From: Campylobacteraceae bacterium
GTDB taxonomy: Bacteria; Campylobacterota; Campylobacteria; Campylobacterales; Campylobacteraceae
Assembly (NCBI GenBank): GCA_900753405.1
Contig: CAADYZ010000012.1
Span: 62,001 to 126,000 of the forward strand
Direction of reading: 5' to 3'
Length of the DNA: 64,000 bases
The position numbers and the translations under genes are program-made. Position 1 is the stretch's first letter, and every line of letters starts with the position of its first letter. A model generated the notes under the pieces. It was not told the DNA's origin. It saw only the letters and a list, made by a program, of their open reading frames with translations, and searched no databases. Shown here piece by piece: positions 26,205 to 34,808 of this stretch.

Positions 26205-26294
26205 TTTCTGCCTTTCTGTGTAAAATAAAGTGCGGATTTTAGCTAGTTAATGCTTAAAGAAAGCTGAATTTAAGTAAAGTTTAAGTAGGTTAAA

Positions 26295-26340
26295 TCAAAT
26301 TCGGTTTTAGCAAATTTGAATTTGTCAAAACCGAATTTGA
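26295..26340. repeat. Inverted pair of dispersed repeats
   Basis: TCAAATTCGGTTTT (26295-26308) faces AAAACCGAATTTGA (26327-26340), a 14-bp perfect inverted repeat with an 18-nt loop. It lies after the end of the ppx-lipoprotein operon and before the rplM promoter. No long T-run follows, so it may be a weak terminator. Confidence 0.7.
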
Positions 26341-26395
26341 AAACCGCAGGCGTCTTAAACTAAAACGCCGTTGCGGTCGGCGACTTGAAAGAAGT

Positions 26396-26842
26396 CTAGC
26401 CGCGTTTTTTACGCCATAGATAAACCCCCGCGCCAATTAGCAGTAAAATCGGCAAGATGAGGTATTTCGCCACGCCGCCACTCTCTTGTGTTTGCGCAGC
26501 TGGTGCTGGCGCAACTTCTGGCGCTGGGGCTGGCTCAGGAAGAGGTTGCGGCATCGGCTCAGGCTCAGGAAGTGGCTCAGGCTCTGGTGCAACTTCTGGC
26601 TCAGGAAGTGGCTCAGGTTCAGGCTGTGGCGCAATCTCAGGCTCAGGCGCTGGGGCTGGCTTTGGCTCGTCAAAAACCACCTTCGGCGCTGGGGCTGGCT
26701 TGTAAGGCGTGTAGGTCGCTGGTTGCACCGCCGTTGCGTTTTGCACCTCAGGCTCGACTGCTACAAGCTCGGCATTTTGGCTAGCACATCCAATGAAAGC
26801 CGCAGCAACTCCGCTCAAAGCCGCTAGTTTAAGAAATTTCAT
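26396..26842 (-). CDS. Pro/Glu-repeat lipoprotein with a C-terminal membrane helix
   Basis: About 148 residues. The ATG at 26842 follows AAAGGAGATAGG and overlaps the ppx stop (ATGA). The N-terminus is a lipoprotein signal, MKFLKLAALSGVAAAFIGCAS, with the lipid-modified Cys near residue 19. Residues about 50-115 are almost only Pro, Glu and Ala (repeats of PEPEP, PLPEPE, PAPAPE), expected to be an extended rod. The C-terminus is ESGGVAKYLILPILLLIGAG plus VYLWRKKRG: one membrane helix followed by a basic tail, like LPXTG/GlyGly-CTERM style sorting tails but without LPXTG. A protein lipidated at one end and membrane-bound at the other would bridge across the periplasm; this is inference. I recognise no family. 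Confidence 0.82.
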   Translation of the reverse strand: MKFLKLAALSGVAAAFIGCASQNAELVAVEPEVQNATAVQPATYTPYKPAPAPKVVFDEPKPAPAPEPEIAPQPEPEPLPEPEVAPEPEPLPEPEPMPQPLPEPAPAPEVAPAPAAQTQESGGVAKYLILPILLLIGAGVYLWRKKRG

Positions 26843-28290
26843 CCTATCTCCTTTGGGGTAAAATTGTCGCTTTCGCATAGTTTGATGTTGATTTGACTTG
26901 GCGGGTCAAGCTTGTTTAACTCTGCCCGCAAGATCTCATTTCGTTGCATAAACACGCTTAAAGTTTCGCCGTCAAATTTGAATTTAGCCATAACATCGCT
27001 TAAAATTTTGCTTAAATTAAAACAAAACGAGAGAAAATGCACTACTTTTGCAGGCGGCAAAATCCCCTCCAAAACGCCGTTATTTACGCGTTTGCCTTTG
27101 TTTTCGATAATCTTTGCGATCAACATTCTTTTTTGGTGAGAAAAGCCAAAAACGAGGGCTTTTTTGATGATGAAAGCGGTGTTTTCGCTCTCTTTATTCA
27201 CGCCGATGCTTTCGCCGATTTTGTAAATCTTCGCAGCGATTAAAAGCGGCTTGACAAACTCGCTATTAACGCCAACTTTGCTGCTTAAAAGCTTGAAAAG
27301 CTCGTTTGCGTAACGCGGCGCAAAGCCAGAGGGGCTTTTGAAAAAGCGGTCTTGCAGGCTTCTTAAACTCGGGCTAAATTCGCGCGGAAGGCGGTGCGTA
27401 GGTCGCAGTAAGTTTTCCAAAAACAGCCCTTCACGCACGCCCACGCCGCTTGAAATGACTTCGCGGATTTTGAGCTTTTTGGCGATGATGTGAAAGATCA
27501 ACGCTCCTTCGCGGATTGTGTCAAAACGCTCCTTTTTCACGCCCAAATCCCTCAGTGAGCTAGCGTTTGCGGAGGCGATTTGTTTGATGAGAGTTTTGTG
27601 TTCTTTGTAGTCGTACGCGAAGTTGTGGAGGATGTCAAGAGGGTAGTTTTGCTGCTTCATAATGCAGTTGCTAATCGCGCGGAGGCTACCGCCGATGGCG
27701 AGAAGTTTATCTTGGCTAAACCAGATGTTTTTCAGCTCTTTTTCGATGAATTTCACCGCGCCTTTGAAGTCGTTCTTGTCAAAAAACAGCTCTTTGAGCC
27801 TTACAGTGCCAATGTTGAGTGAGACTTGCTCGATGATCCGTCCGTTGCGGATGAGGGCTAGTTCGCTTGACCCGCCGCCGATGTCGAGTGTGACGGCGTC
27901 TTCGACTCCATCAAGCAAATTTAGTGCCGCCAGCCCGCCCAAAAACGCCTCTTCTTTGCCGCTGATGACGCGAAATTTCAGCCCTAACTCTTTGTTTGCG
28001 CGGTTTAAAAACTCGGTTTTGTTTGGCGCGTCTCTTAACGCAGAGGTCCCGCCGCAAAGCACTCGCGAGGCTTTGTAAATTCGAATTTGTCGCCTAAATT
28101 CGCTCAAAACTCGTATCACCTCTTCGATCGCCTCAGGCTGCAAAACGCCGCCGTTTTCGTAAGCTCCGTGTCCTAAGCGGACTTTGGCTTTCATCTCCCG
28201 CAAAAGGTAAAACCCAAGTCTGCTCGTCCTCTCAAAAATGGCAAGTCTAGCCGAATTTGACCCAAGGTCAATCACCGCCACACGCTTCAT
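26839..28290 (-). CDS. ppx: Ppx/GppA phosphatase family protein
   Basis: 483 residues. This family hydrolyses polyphosphate and/or pppGpp. The actin-like ATPase fold is visible: VAVIDLGSNSARLAIFE at the start, VLCGGTSALRDAPN, the catalytic ISGKEEAFLGGLAAL, DIGGGSSELALI, and LAIGGSLRAIS. The C-terminal half (from about residue 310) is the helical domain seen in longer members. The distinction between exopolyphosphatase and guanosine pentaphosphatase cannot be made by eye. The downstream lipoprotein gene overlaps by 4 bp. One repeat-like copy at about 26970 is read as AKFKFDGE. Confidence 0.9.
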   Translation of the reverse strand: MKRVAVIDLGSNSARLAIFERTSRLGFYLLREMKAKVRLGHGAYENGGVLQPEAIEEVIRVLSEFRRQIRIYKASRVLCGGTSALRDAPNKTEFLNRANKELGLKFRVISGKEEAFLGGLAALNLLDGVEDAVTLDIGGGSSELALIRNGRIIEQVSLNIGTVRLKELFFDKNDFKGAVKFIEKELKNIWFSQDKLLAIGGSLRAISNCIMKQQNYPLDILHNFAYDYKEHKTLIKQIASANASSLRDLGVKKERFDTIREGALIFHIIAKKLKIREVISSGVGVREGLFLENLLRPTHRLPREFSPSLRSLQDRFFKSPSGFAPRYANELFKLLSSKVGVNSEFVKPLLIAAKIYKIGESIGVNKESENTAFIIKKALVFGFSHQKRMLIAKIIENKGKRVNNGVLEGILPPAKVVHFLSFCFNLSKILSDVMAKFKFDGETLSVFMQRNEILRAELNKLDPPSQINIKLCESDNFTPKEIG

Positions 28291-28304
28291 CTACTCTCCC
28301 AATT

Positions 28305-28327
28305 TGTCAAAACCGAATTTGACTATT
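28305..28327 (-). repeat. Dispersed-repeat copy upstream of ppx
   Basis: The minus strand reads TAGTCAAATTCGGTTTTGAC, the same extended form that carries stop codons elsewhere, but here in a divergent promoter region where no gene ends. Confidence 0.7.
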
Positions 28328-28398
28328 TGTCGCCCTCGAATTTTGTTTCATTTTTGCCACATTTTACAATAAAAAAGTTAATTTCAGCTAATTTTTAG

Positions 28399-28404
28399 TA
28401 AAAT
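28399..28404 (+). promoter_or_regulatory. Possible -10 element of the large CDF-fusion gene
   Basis: TAAAAT in ATTTTTAGTAAAATCGC, 36 bp before the preferred start at 28440. Confidence 0.4.
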
Positions 28405-28439
28405 CGCTACTTTTGTTGTAAAATGCCAAAAGGATGAAA

Positions 28440-31400
28440 ATGAAAGAAAACCCGTCTCAAACACCGAAAACAACCGAAGAAAACAGCTTTCCTTCGCAAG
28501 AATTTTCACCTCACCACGGCATCAAAAAAGCAGACGAATTAGTCTCAAACTGGCAGGATTTTCACAACAAAAACAACACGCGAAAAGAGGTTGAAAGAGC
28601 TTACGATATCGCCATCAGAGCGCAAAACCTAGCAAGCGCGGCAAAGTCGGTCGCCTCAGAGCAGACGCTAAGCGATAGCATCGCCAAAATCGAGGCGATG
28701 CAAAAGGACGCAAAGGCGCTTTTGCAAGGGATCATAATGCTCGGCGGAAAGGTCAGTAGCAGCACTTCGCAAAAAGCAAACATCACCAAAAACATCGTCT
28801 CGCGCACGGAGCTTTTGATCGCGCAGTTAAAGGAGCGCGCCGAGCCGATGCAAAGCGGGCTGACGGCGGCGGACTTTGAGGCAAAAGCGGCGGATTTAAA
28901 CGCGGCGAATTTGCAAGCAAAACAGAAGCAGCCAACACAAAATTTGTCGAAATCAAATTTGAATTTAGCGTTTAAAAACAACGCACAAAACGCGTATGAC
29001 CTAGCCGTAAAGGCGCGAGAGCTCGCTCAAAAAGCAGCAGACCTTGAAGAGGGCGAGGAGGAGTTTTACGCGCTTTTGCAAGAAGCGAGGCAGTGTCACG
29101 AAGCAGCACAAACCGCCATTCGCCGCGTGCTAAACACCAACATTTTCAGCCCAAACGAAAAGCAGCTCGCCACGCAAGCAAGCGTTATTTCAAGTCAAGT
29201 TAGCACTCAGCTTGGTTGGCTTGACAAAAACAGGTCGCAAACGGCGTGGGAAGAAAACAGCCAGCTCATCCGTGAAGCAGAGTTTAGCTCAGGTTTGACG
29301 AGTTTTTTAAAGGCGGCTTACAAGCAGGCGGATTTGATCCGTAATTCGCAGCCAATGCAGGAGGATTTTGGCGCTCAAATACAGCGCGCGAGCGTCTCGG
29401 AACTAGCCTCGCTTGCGATGGAGAAAAAAGGCAGTGTCGTGCCAAAAGAGGCGGTTGTTGAGGCAGTTGTCCAGCCGCAGACGCAGACGCCACGCACCGC
29501 AGAGCAAAAGGTTGTGAAAAACGAGGAGCTTAGCGAGGCGGTTTTGGAAAACTTAAACTGGCTTGCGAAAAACCAAAAAACCGCTCCGCGCGAGCAAAAA
29601 AGCGCGATCGAAGAAAACGAGGAGTTGAGCCAAAAACTCGAAGCGTGGCTCAACAAAAACCGCGCTCAAAACGCTCCTTTGCAAGACGCGCAGAGCGTGG
29701 CGCGCGCAGACGAGTCGCAAGAAGCTAGCAAACCACAAGAGCAGGGCGAGCCGCAAGCGTCACGGGAGTTTTGGATCGAAGAAATTACGCCAGAGGCGGC
29801 AGCTGGCGAGGAGAGAGCGGCGTTTAACCAGAGCGAGGAGGACGCGGCGCAGGAGGCTAGCAAAAACGCAGCACAAAGGACGCTTGCGGAGGTTTTTGCG
29901 TGGCAGACGCAGCAAAATGTTAAAGAGGCAAACGCCCAAAACGGGCAGAGCGTGAGCGAGGTGATGGCGAGTTTTGAGCCTCGTGCGCCGCAAGATGAGC
30001 AGGGTGAGACTTTGGAGCTGAAATTCTCGCAAAATCTCACGCAAAACGAGCTAAACGAGGCGGCGTTAAACGCAGAGGTTGTGACGAACATTTCGTGGCA
30101 AAAGCCGCAAACTCACAGCGTTGAGAGCGCTGGTGATTTGTCAAAATCAAATTTGGTTTTGACAAACGAGCGTGAGGCGGCAGATGAGCGTGAGACGACT
30201 AGTTGCGCGCAAGAGTCGCAAGAGGCGTTTGGGCAAGACGAGTCGCACAAAGCGTGGCAGCAAGAGGACGGCGCGGCGGATTTTGAGGTGGCGCAAAAAA
30301 CGGCGGCTAGTGAGACAGAGAGAGACTCGCGCGCAGAAGCTGACGAATTCGCAGAGGTGGCAAGATCCGTAGCAGTTGGCGAAGCGGCAGAAAATTCGCA
30401 CGACTCGGCGAGTCGAACCGCTCAAACGGCAATAAGCGAAGCAGGTAGCACGGCAAGCGAAGTAGGCAGTAACGAAGTAGAAAACAGTGCATCGCAGACG
30501 CAAAGTGAGCAAATTCCACTTCAAAACGCCTCCGCCACCGCCCAAACGCCCGCTTCACACGAGGCAAAATCACCGCGTCACCACGCCTCGCACAAAAGAA
30601 GCATTTTTACGCTCTTTTTCATCAACCTCTTTTCGTCTCAGAATTTTTCGCATTTCAAAGGGGCGTTAAGCGGGATTTTGCTCATAGTCGCATTTGGCGT
30701 TTTTGTCGAGCTTTTCGAGGCGTTTGACACAAACTCGATCGCGCTTTTAGCAGACGCTACGCAGTTTTTAGCACACGGCGTGGCGCTCGTTTTTAGCGCA
30801 ATCGCCATAAACATCACCAAAAAAAGCGCGGGCAAATTTGGTTATTACAAAATTTTTCCGATGACGGCGATCCTCTTTGGCGGCTTTTTTGCCGTGGTTT
30901 CGTTTTTAGGCTGCATCGAAGCGGCTTTGCGACTAGTCGAGCCAGTTGAGGTGGATTTTGCGTGGGCGATGTTTTGGGCGTGCGTTGGGCTTTTGGTGAA
31001 GATTTTGGTGGCGTTTATGTTGCGTCAGCGAAGCGACATCTTCACGCGAATCTCCCTTGCGCACAATGTCAGCGACACGATCGTCTCGCTTTTGGTGATT
31101 TTCGCGGCGGCGGTTTCGCTTGTCGGGCGGGTGATTTGGCTTGAAAATGTCGTAGCCATCGGCATTTTTGCGGTGATGTTGAAGTGGAGTTTAACCTTTT
31201 GCTTCACGGCGTTTAAGTTCCGCAAGCAATATCTCCAAAGTGTCGCTAGGATCAAAGAATTTTTAAGCAAAGAGGAGCTTGTCGCAAGCACAAAAAGCGT
31301 TGAGATCGAGGAGATTGGCGGTGGGCAATTTACGCAAATTAGCCTGACTTTTGCGCCACAAGCGAGCGAAGAGGATAAAACGGCGTTGCAAAACGAGATT

Positions 31401-31442
31401 CGCAAAAAGTTTAACCTAAAACGCGTTTTGTTTGTTTGTTAA
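28440..31442 (+). CDS. Large Ala/Glu/Gln-rich protein ending in a cation-diffusion-facilitator domain
   Basis: About 1000 residues; ATG 28440 has AAAAGG 7 bp upstream, better than 28434. Residues 1 to about 715 are soluble, acidic and low-complexity, rich in Ala, Gln, Glu and Ser, with two related helical units: RAYDIAIRAQNLASAAK near 52 and NAYDLAVKARELAQKAADL near 184. From about 716 there is a CDF-like membrane domain of roughly 285 residues: a helix at GALSGILLIVAFGVFVELFE, then SIALLADATQFLAHG, further helices and a C-terminal cytoplasmic domain. In TM2 the usual HxxxD is QxxxH (Q775, H779), whereas TM5 keeps HNVSD (H875, D879). CDF proteins export Zn, Mn or Fe; with an altered site this one may transport another ion or have a structural role. 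Two in-frame dispersed repeats encode LSKSNLNLAF and LSKSNLVLTN. Confidence 0.85.
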   Translation: MKENPSQTPKTTEENSFPSQEFSPHHGIKKADELVSNWQDFHNKNNTRKEVERAYDIAIRAQNLASAAKSVASEQTLSDSIAKIEAMQKDAKALLQGIIMLGGKVSSSTSQKANITKNIVSRTELLIAQLKERAEPMQSGLTAADFEAKAADLNAANLQAKQKQPTQNLSKSNLNLAFKNNAQNAYDLAVKARELAQKAADLEEGEEEFYALLQEARQCHEAAQTAIRRVLNTNIFSPNEKQLATQASVISSQVSTQLGWLDKNRSQTAWEENSQLIREAEFSSGLTSFLKAAYKQADLIRNSQPMQEDFGAQIQRASVSELASLAMEKKGSVVPKEAVVEAVVQPQTQTPRTAEQKVVKNEELSEAVLENLNWLAKNQKTAPREQKSAIEENEELSQKLEAWLNKNRAQNAPLQDAQSVARADESQEASKPQEQGEPQASREFWIEEITPEAAAGEERAAFNQSEEDAAQEASKNAAQRTLAEVFAWQTQQNVKEANAQNGQSVSEVMASFEPRAPQDEQGETLELKFSQNLTQNELNEAALNAEVVTNISWQKPQTHSVESAGDLSKSNLVLTNEREAADERETTSCAQESQEAFGQDESHKAWQQEDGAADFEVAQKTAASETERDSRAEADEFAEVARSVAVGEAAENSHDSASRTAQTAISEAGSTASEVGSNEVENSASQTQSEQIPLQNASATAQTPASHEAKSPRHHASHKRSIFTLFFINLFSSQNFSHFKGALSGILLIVAFGVFVELFEAFDTNSIALLADATQFLAHGVALVFSAIAINITKKSAGKFGYYKIFPMTAILFGGFFAVVSFLGCIEAALRLVEPVEVDFAWAMFWACVGLLVKILVAFMLRQRSDIFTRISLAHNVSDTIVSLLVIFAAAVSLVGRVIWLENVVAIGIFAVMLKWSLTFCFTAFKFRKQYLQSVARIKEFLSKEELVASTKSVEIEEIGGGQFTQISLTFAPQASEEDKTALQNEIRKKFNLKRVLFVC

Positions 31443-31464
31443 AACCGAATTTGAAGGATTGAGG

Positions 31465-32397
31465 ATGATTTTTTTAGGACGAAAATACAAATTTGCTGAG
31501 TTTGAAAACGAGATTTTAAACAAAAAATTTAGCCACATTCACACGATTGTCTATCGCAACCGCGAGGAGAGCGAGGTTTTGGACGAGCTGAAAAACAACC
31601 TCCAACACGGCAAGGCAAAACTACTTGTCATCAACACTTACGCCGAGCTAACAGACGCGGTCGTGACGCTTTTGACAAACCTAAAAGTGAGTAAGAATTT
31701 GCAGATAATGCAGATCGAAGAGTTTTTAGAAATTTACCTTAAAAAGTGCTTTGTTCCGCAAGTTGGCGAGCTGACTGACTTGAAGTTTTTGCGTGGAATT
31801 CGAGGTTTTAACGCGCTTCAAATGGCGCAAAAAGTCGCCATTGACTGGCTATTTTGTTTGCCGATGCTCGTTTTGAGCCTGCCGCTTTGGGTTGTGAGTG
31901 CGTGCAAAATTCGCGCGCAGTCTCCGGGCAAGATCTTCTTCAAGCAGCTCAGAGTCGGCAAAAACAACAAAGAATTTGAGTGTCTTAAATTCCGCTCGAT
32001 GCGAGAGGACGCCGAGAAAGATGGTGCGCAGTTTGCAAGCGTGAATGACGACCGCGTTTTTGCGTGGGGCGAGAAGATGCGAAAGACGCGCATTGACGAG
32101 TTGCCGCAGTTTTTGAATGTGCTAAAAGGGGATATGCACCTTGTCGGTCCGCGTCCAGAGAGGCTGTTTTGGACGCAGCAGTTTGAAAAGCAGATCTCCG
32201 CTTACGCCTCACGCCACGAGGTTCGCCCTGGGATCACAGGTTGGGCGCAGGTTAAATACCCTTACGGAGCGAATGTCGAGGACGCAAGACAGAAGTTGAT
32301 GTATGACCTTTACTACATCAAACATTGGAGCATTTTTTTAGAACTTCACATCATCTACAAAACCGCAAAAGTCATCATCGGCAAAGAGGGGCGCTAG
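31465..32397 (+). CDS. Phosphoglycosyl transferase (bacterial sugar transferase family)
   Basis: About 310 residues from ATG 31465, preceded by AAGGATTGAGG; the frame opens earlier at 31432 inside the preceding gene. The enzyme moves a sugar-1-phosphate from a nucleotide sugar to undecaprenyl phosphate, starting a surface glycan. The catalytic domain (from about residue 115) shows the membrane re-entrant segment WLFCLPMLVLSLPLWVVSAC, PGKIFFKQLRVGKNNKEFECLKFRSM, RKTRIDELPQFLNVLKGDMH with the catalytic DE, LVGPRPERLFW, RPGITGWAQV and DLYYIKHWSIFLELHI. The first 115 residues lack the four helices of the WbaP class and look soluble, so it is a monotopic PglC-like core with an N-terminal extension. 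Its TAG stop is part of a dispersed repeat. Sugar specificity unknown. Confidence 0.9.
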   Translation: MIFLGRKYKFAEFENEILNKKFSHIHTIVYRNREESEVLDELKNNLQHGKAKLLVINTYAELTDAVVTLLTNLKVSKNLQIMQIEEFLEIYLKKCFVPQVGELTDLKFLRGIRGFNALQMAQKVAIDWLFCLPMLVLSLPLWVVSACKIRAQSPGKIFFKQLRVGKNNKEFECLKFRSMREDAEKDGAQFASVNDDRVFAWGEKMRKTRIDELPQFLNVLKGDMHLVGPRPERLFWTQQFEKQISAYASRHEVRPGITGWAQVKYPYGANVEDARQKLMYDLYYIKHWSIFLELHIIYKTAKVIIGKEGR

Positions 32398-32470
32398 TCA
32401 AATTCGGTTTTTGCAAATTTGAAAATGTCAAAACCGAATTTGACCGCCTTTTGGCGCGGTTAATTTTTTA
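32397..32470 (+). terminator. Inverted repeat pair plus terminator hairpin
   Basis: GTCAAATTCGGTTTT (32397-32411) faces AAAACCGAATTTGAC (32430-32444), a 15-bp perfect inverted repeat with an 18-nt loop, starting in the stop codon of the sugar transferase. Directly after it ACCGCC/GGCGcGGT (32443-32460) forms a second hairpin followed by TAATTTTTTA, a good intrinsic terminator before ilvB. Confidence 0.75.
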
Positions 32471-32499
32471 TTTTAAAAGTAACTTAAATAAACAAGATG

Positions 32500-32505
32500 T
32501 ATAAT
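32500..32505 (+). promoter_or_regulatory. ilvB promoter -10 element
   Basis: TATAAT, 25 bp before the preferred ilvB start at 32530. The longer reading frame beginning at ATG 32497 overlaps this element, which argues against that start. No attenuator-like leader peptide is visible. Confidence 0.6.
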
Positions 32506-32529
32506 CGCCAATTTTATAAGGAGTTAGCG

Positions 32530-34239
32530 ATGGTTTTAAATGGTTCGCAAATGGTCACAGAGGCGTTAAAACAAGAGGGCGTGAAGGTTGTTTTTGGCTA
32601 CCCGGGCGGGGCAGCTTTGAACATCTTTGACGAGGTTTATAAACAAGATGCCTATGAAATGGTGCTAACTCGCCACGAACAAGCCGCGCTTCACGCTGCG
32701 GACGGCTACGCAAGAGCGAGTGGCAAGGTCGGCGTGGCGTTTGTGACGAGCGGTCCGGGTTTTACAAACGCCGTGACGGGGCTTGCGACTGCTTATGCTG
32801 ACTCTGTGCCGCTAGTTTTGATCAGCGGGCAGGTGACTCAAAGCCTCATTGGCACGGACGCTTTTCAGGAGATTGACGCCATTGGCATTAGTCGTCCGTG
32901 TGTGAAGCACAACTACTTGGTTAAGAGCATCGCCGAGCTTCCGCGCGTGCTTAAAGAGGCGTTTTACATCGCAAAAAGTGGCAGACCAGGACCCGTGCAT
33001 GTGGATATTCCAAAAGACATTACCGCTGCTGAGGGCGAATTTGAATATCCTGCTAAGATCAAAATGCAGACCTACCGCCCGACCATCGAGGGACACCCGT
33101 TGCAGATCAAAAAGGCAAAAGAGGCGATTTTAGCGGCGAAAAAGCCAGTTGCTTACATCGGCGGCGGCGCGGTGAGTGCGTGGGCGGATGTTGAGGTGAA
33201 GAAATTTATCGAATCAACAAAAATCCCCGCTGTGCTTACTTTGATGGCGCTTGGCGTGTTAAAAGAGAGCAACGAGCTAAATCTCAAAATGGTTGGAATG
33301 CACGGCTCTTACAAGGCGAATATGGCTTTGAGTGAAGCGGATTTGATCATCGCACTTGGGGCGCGGTTTGATGATCGCGTAACGGGCAAGTTAAGCGAGT
33401 TTGGCAAAAATGCGAAGATCATTCATGTGGATATCGACCCAAGCTCGATCAGCAAAATCGTGCCGACACATTACCCGATTGTAGGCGACTTAAAAAGCGT
33501 GCTAAAAGAGCTTAACACGCAGCTTTTGGGCGAGCAGATCGACACTAGCGCGTGGCGTGAGCAGATCGGGCTTTACGAGCGGTTGCATCCGCTTTCGTAC
33601 GAAGACAGCCGCGAAGGCGAGGCGTTGAAGCCGCAGTGGGTCGTGCAAAAGAGTGCGGAGATTTTGGGTGAGGACGCCATCGTTGCGACTGATGTCGGGC
33701 AGCATCAAATGTGGGTGGCGCAGTTTTACCCGTTTAACCGACCGCGTCAGCTGCTGACAAGCGGCGGGCTTGGGACGATGGGTTACGGGCTTCCAGCGGC
33801 GATGGGCGCGGCGTGGGCGGCGGATGAGTGGGCGAGCAAAACGGCGACTTCACCGCGCCCTGTTGTGGCGTTTAGCGGAGACGGCGGCGTGCTGATGAAT
33901 ATCCAAGAGCTTATGACGCTAAGTGCAAACGGCAAAAAGGTGATTAACATCGTCTTAAACAACAACTTTCTTGGGATGGTGCGTCAGTGGCAGAGCTTTT
34001 TTTACGGCGAGAGGTTTTCTTCGACGGTACTTACCGCACAGCCAGATTTTGTCAAACTTGCGCAAAGTTTTGGCTGCGAAGGTTACAGCGCTCAAAGCAA
34101 AGAAGAGTTTGAAGAGGCGTTAAAAGCCGCACTTAAAAGCGACAAATCGTGCATCTTAGAGGTGAAAGTTTCGCGCTTTGAGAATGTCTTGCCTATGGTT
34201 CCAGCGGGTGGCGCGCTTTATAATATGCGGTTTAATTAA
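32530..34239 (+). CDS. ilvB: Acetolactate synthase large subunit
   Basis: About 569 residues. This TPP/FAD enzyme condenses pyruvate with pyruvate or 2-ketobutyrate, the first common step of Val, Leu and Ile synthesis. Start ATG 32530 follows AAGGAGTTAGCG. Motifs: GYPGGAALNIFDEVY, RHEQAALHAADGYARASG with the catalytic Glu, VTSGPGFTNAVTGLATAYAD, VDIPKDI, GARFDDRVTGKL (FAD part), TDVGQHQMWVAQ, TSGGLGTMGYGLPAAMGAA, and the TPP motif FSGDGGVLMNIQEL...NNNFLGMVRQW. The regulatory subunit ilvN follows after 29 bp. A dispersed-repeat copy fills most of that gap (34240-34258). Confidence 0.97.
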   Translation: MVLNGSQMVTEALKQEGVKVVFGYPGGAALNIFDEVYKQDAYEMVLTRHEQAALHAADGYARASGKVGVAFVTSGPGFTNAVTGLATAYADSVPLVLISGQVTQSLIGTDAFQEIDAIGISRPCVKHNYLVKSIAELPRVLKEAFYIAKSGRPGPVHVDIPKDITAAEGEFEYPAKIKMQTYRPTIEGHPLQIKKAKEAILAAKKPVAYIGGGAVSAWADVEVKKFIESTKIPAVLTLMALGVLKESNELNLKMVGMHGSYKANMALSEADLIIALGARFDDRVTGKLSEFGKNAKIIHVDIDPSSISKIVPTHYPIVGDLKSVLKELNTQLLGEQIDTSAWREQIGLYERLHPLSYEDSREGEALKPQWVVQKSAEILGEDAIVATDVGQHQMWVAQFYPFNRPRQLLTSGGLGTMGYGLPAAMGAAWAADEWASKTATSPRPVVAFSGDGGVLMNIQELMTLSANGKKVINIVLNNNFLGMVRQWQSFFYGERFSSTVLTAQPDFVKLAQSFGCEGYSAQSKEEFEEALKAALKSDKSCILEVKVSRFENVLPMVPAGGALYNMRFN

Positions 34240-34268
34240 CTGCAAAAACCAAATTTGAAGGGTTAAAA

Positions 34269-34730
34269 ATGCGTAGAGTTATCGCGGTTATTGTGTTGAA
34301 TGAACACGGCGTTTTAAGTAGGATTGTCGGGCTTTTTAGCGGCAGAGGCTACAACATCGATAGCCTCACGGTCGCCCCAGTGCCTGAGAGTGAGTTTTCG
34401 CGCGTGACGATCGTCACTAGCGGAGACGAACGGCAGTTAGAGCAGATCGTCAAGCAGCTTCACAAACTCATTCCAACCTACAAAGTCATCGACAGCGGAG
34501 ACTTTTTGGAAAAGGAGATGGTGCTTATCAAAGTTGCGTTGAGTGAGGATTTTAGCGGGCTTGACGCGATTTTAAAATCCTACAACGCCATTGTTGCAAA
34601 TGCAAATGAAAACGAGATTATCATTATGGGCTGTGACAACGCGGCGAGAATCGACTGCTTTTTAAAGGTGATGAAAAAATACAACCCGCTGCAAATTGTC
34701 CGAAGCGGGTCGGTGATGATTGAATATTAA
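34269..34730 (+). CDS. ilvN: Acetolactate synthase small (regulatory) subunit
   Basis: 153 residues, typical for the short IlvN type. It carries an N-terminal ACT domain (RRVIAVIVLNEHGVLSRIVG, FSGRGYNIDSLTVAPV) that binds valine for feedback control of IlvB, and a C-terminal domain (LIKVALSEDFSG, ILKSYNAIVA, MKKYNPLQIVRSGSVMIEY). It forms an operon with ilvB, and the spacer between them is a dispersed-repeat copy that also contributes the AAGGGTT RBS region. Another repeat copy directly follows the stop (34731-34748). Confidence 0.96.
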   Translation: MRRVIAVIVLNEHGVLSRIVGLFSGRGYNIDSLTVAPVPESEFSRVTIVTSGDERQLEQIVKQLHKLIPTYKVIDSGDFLEKEMVLIKVALSEDFSGLDAILKSYNAIVANANENEIIIMGCDNAARIDCFLKVMKKYNPLQIVRSGSVMIEY

Positions 34731-34780
34731 GTCAAAACCGAATTTGAGTGCTTTTAACCGAGTTATTAACTAAAAAATCT

Positions 34781-34786
34781 TATAAT
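34781..34786 (+). promoter_or_regulatory. lpxD promoter -10 element
   Basis: TATAAT in AAAAAATCTTATAATCTGC, 28 bp before the lpxD start at 34809. Confidence 0.6.
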
Positions 34787-34808
34787 CTGCATTTTTGAAG
34801 GAATGCAG

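Noticed and set aside
26437..26827. Several long ORFs antisense to or overlapping the Pro/Glu-rich lipoprotein (Gly/Ser-, Leu/Arg- or Ala/Gln-rich)
   Set aside because: They mirror the PEPEP repeat in other frames, have no RBS and no recognisable fold.
30147..30573. Arg-rich minus-strand ORFs opposite the CDF-fusion N-terminus
   Set aside because: High Arg/Leu shadow of the Ala/Glu-rich frame; no start signal.
32497..32529. Longer start of ilvB at 32497
   Set aside because: It overlaps the TATAAT promoter element at 32500-32505, while ATG 32530 has AAGGAG.
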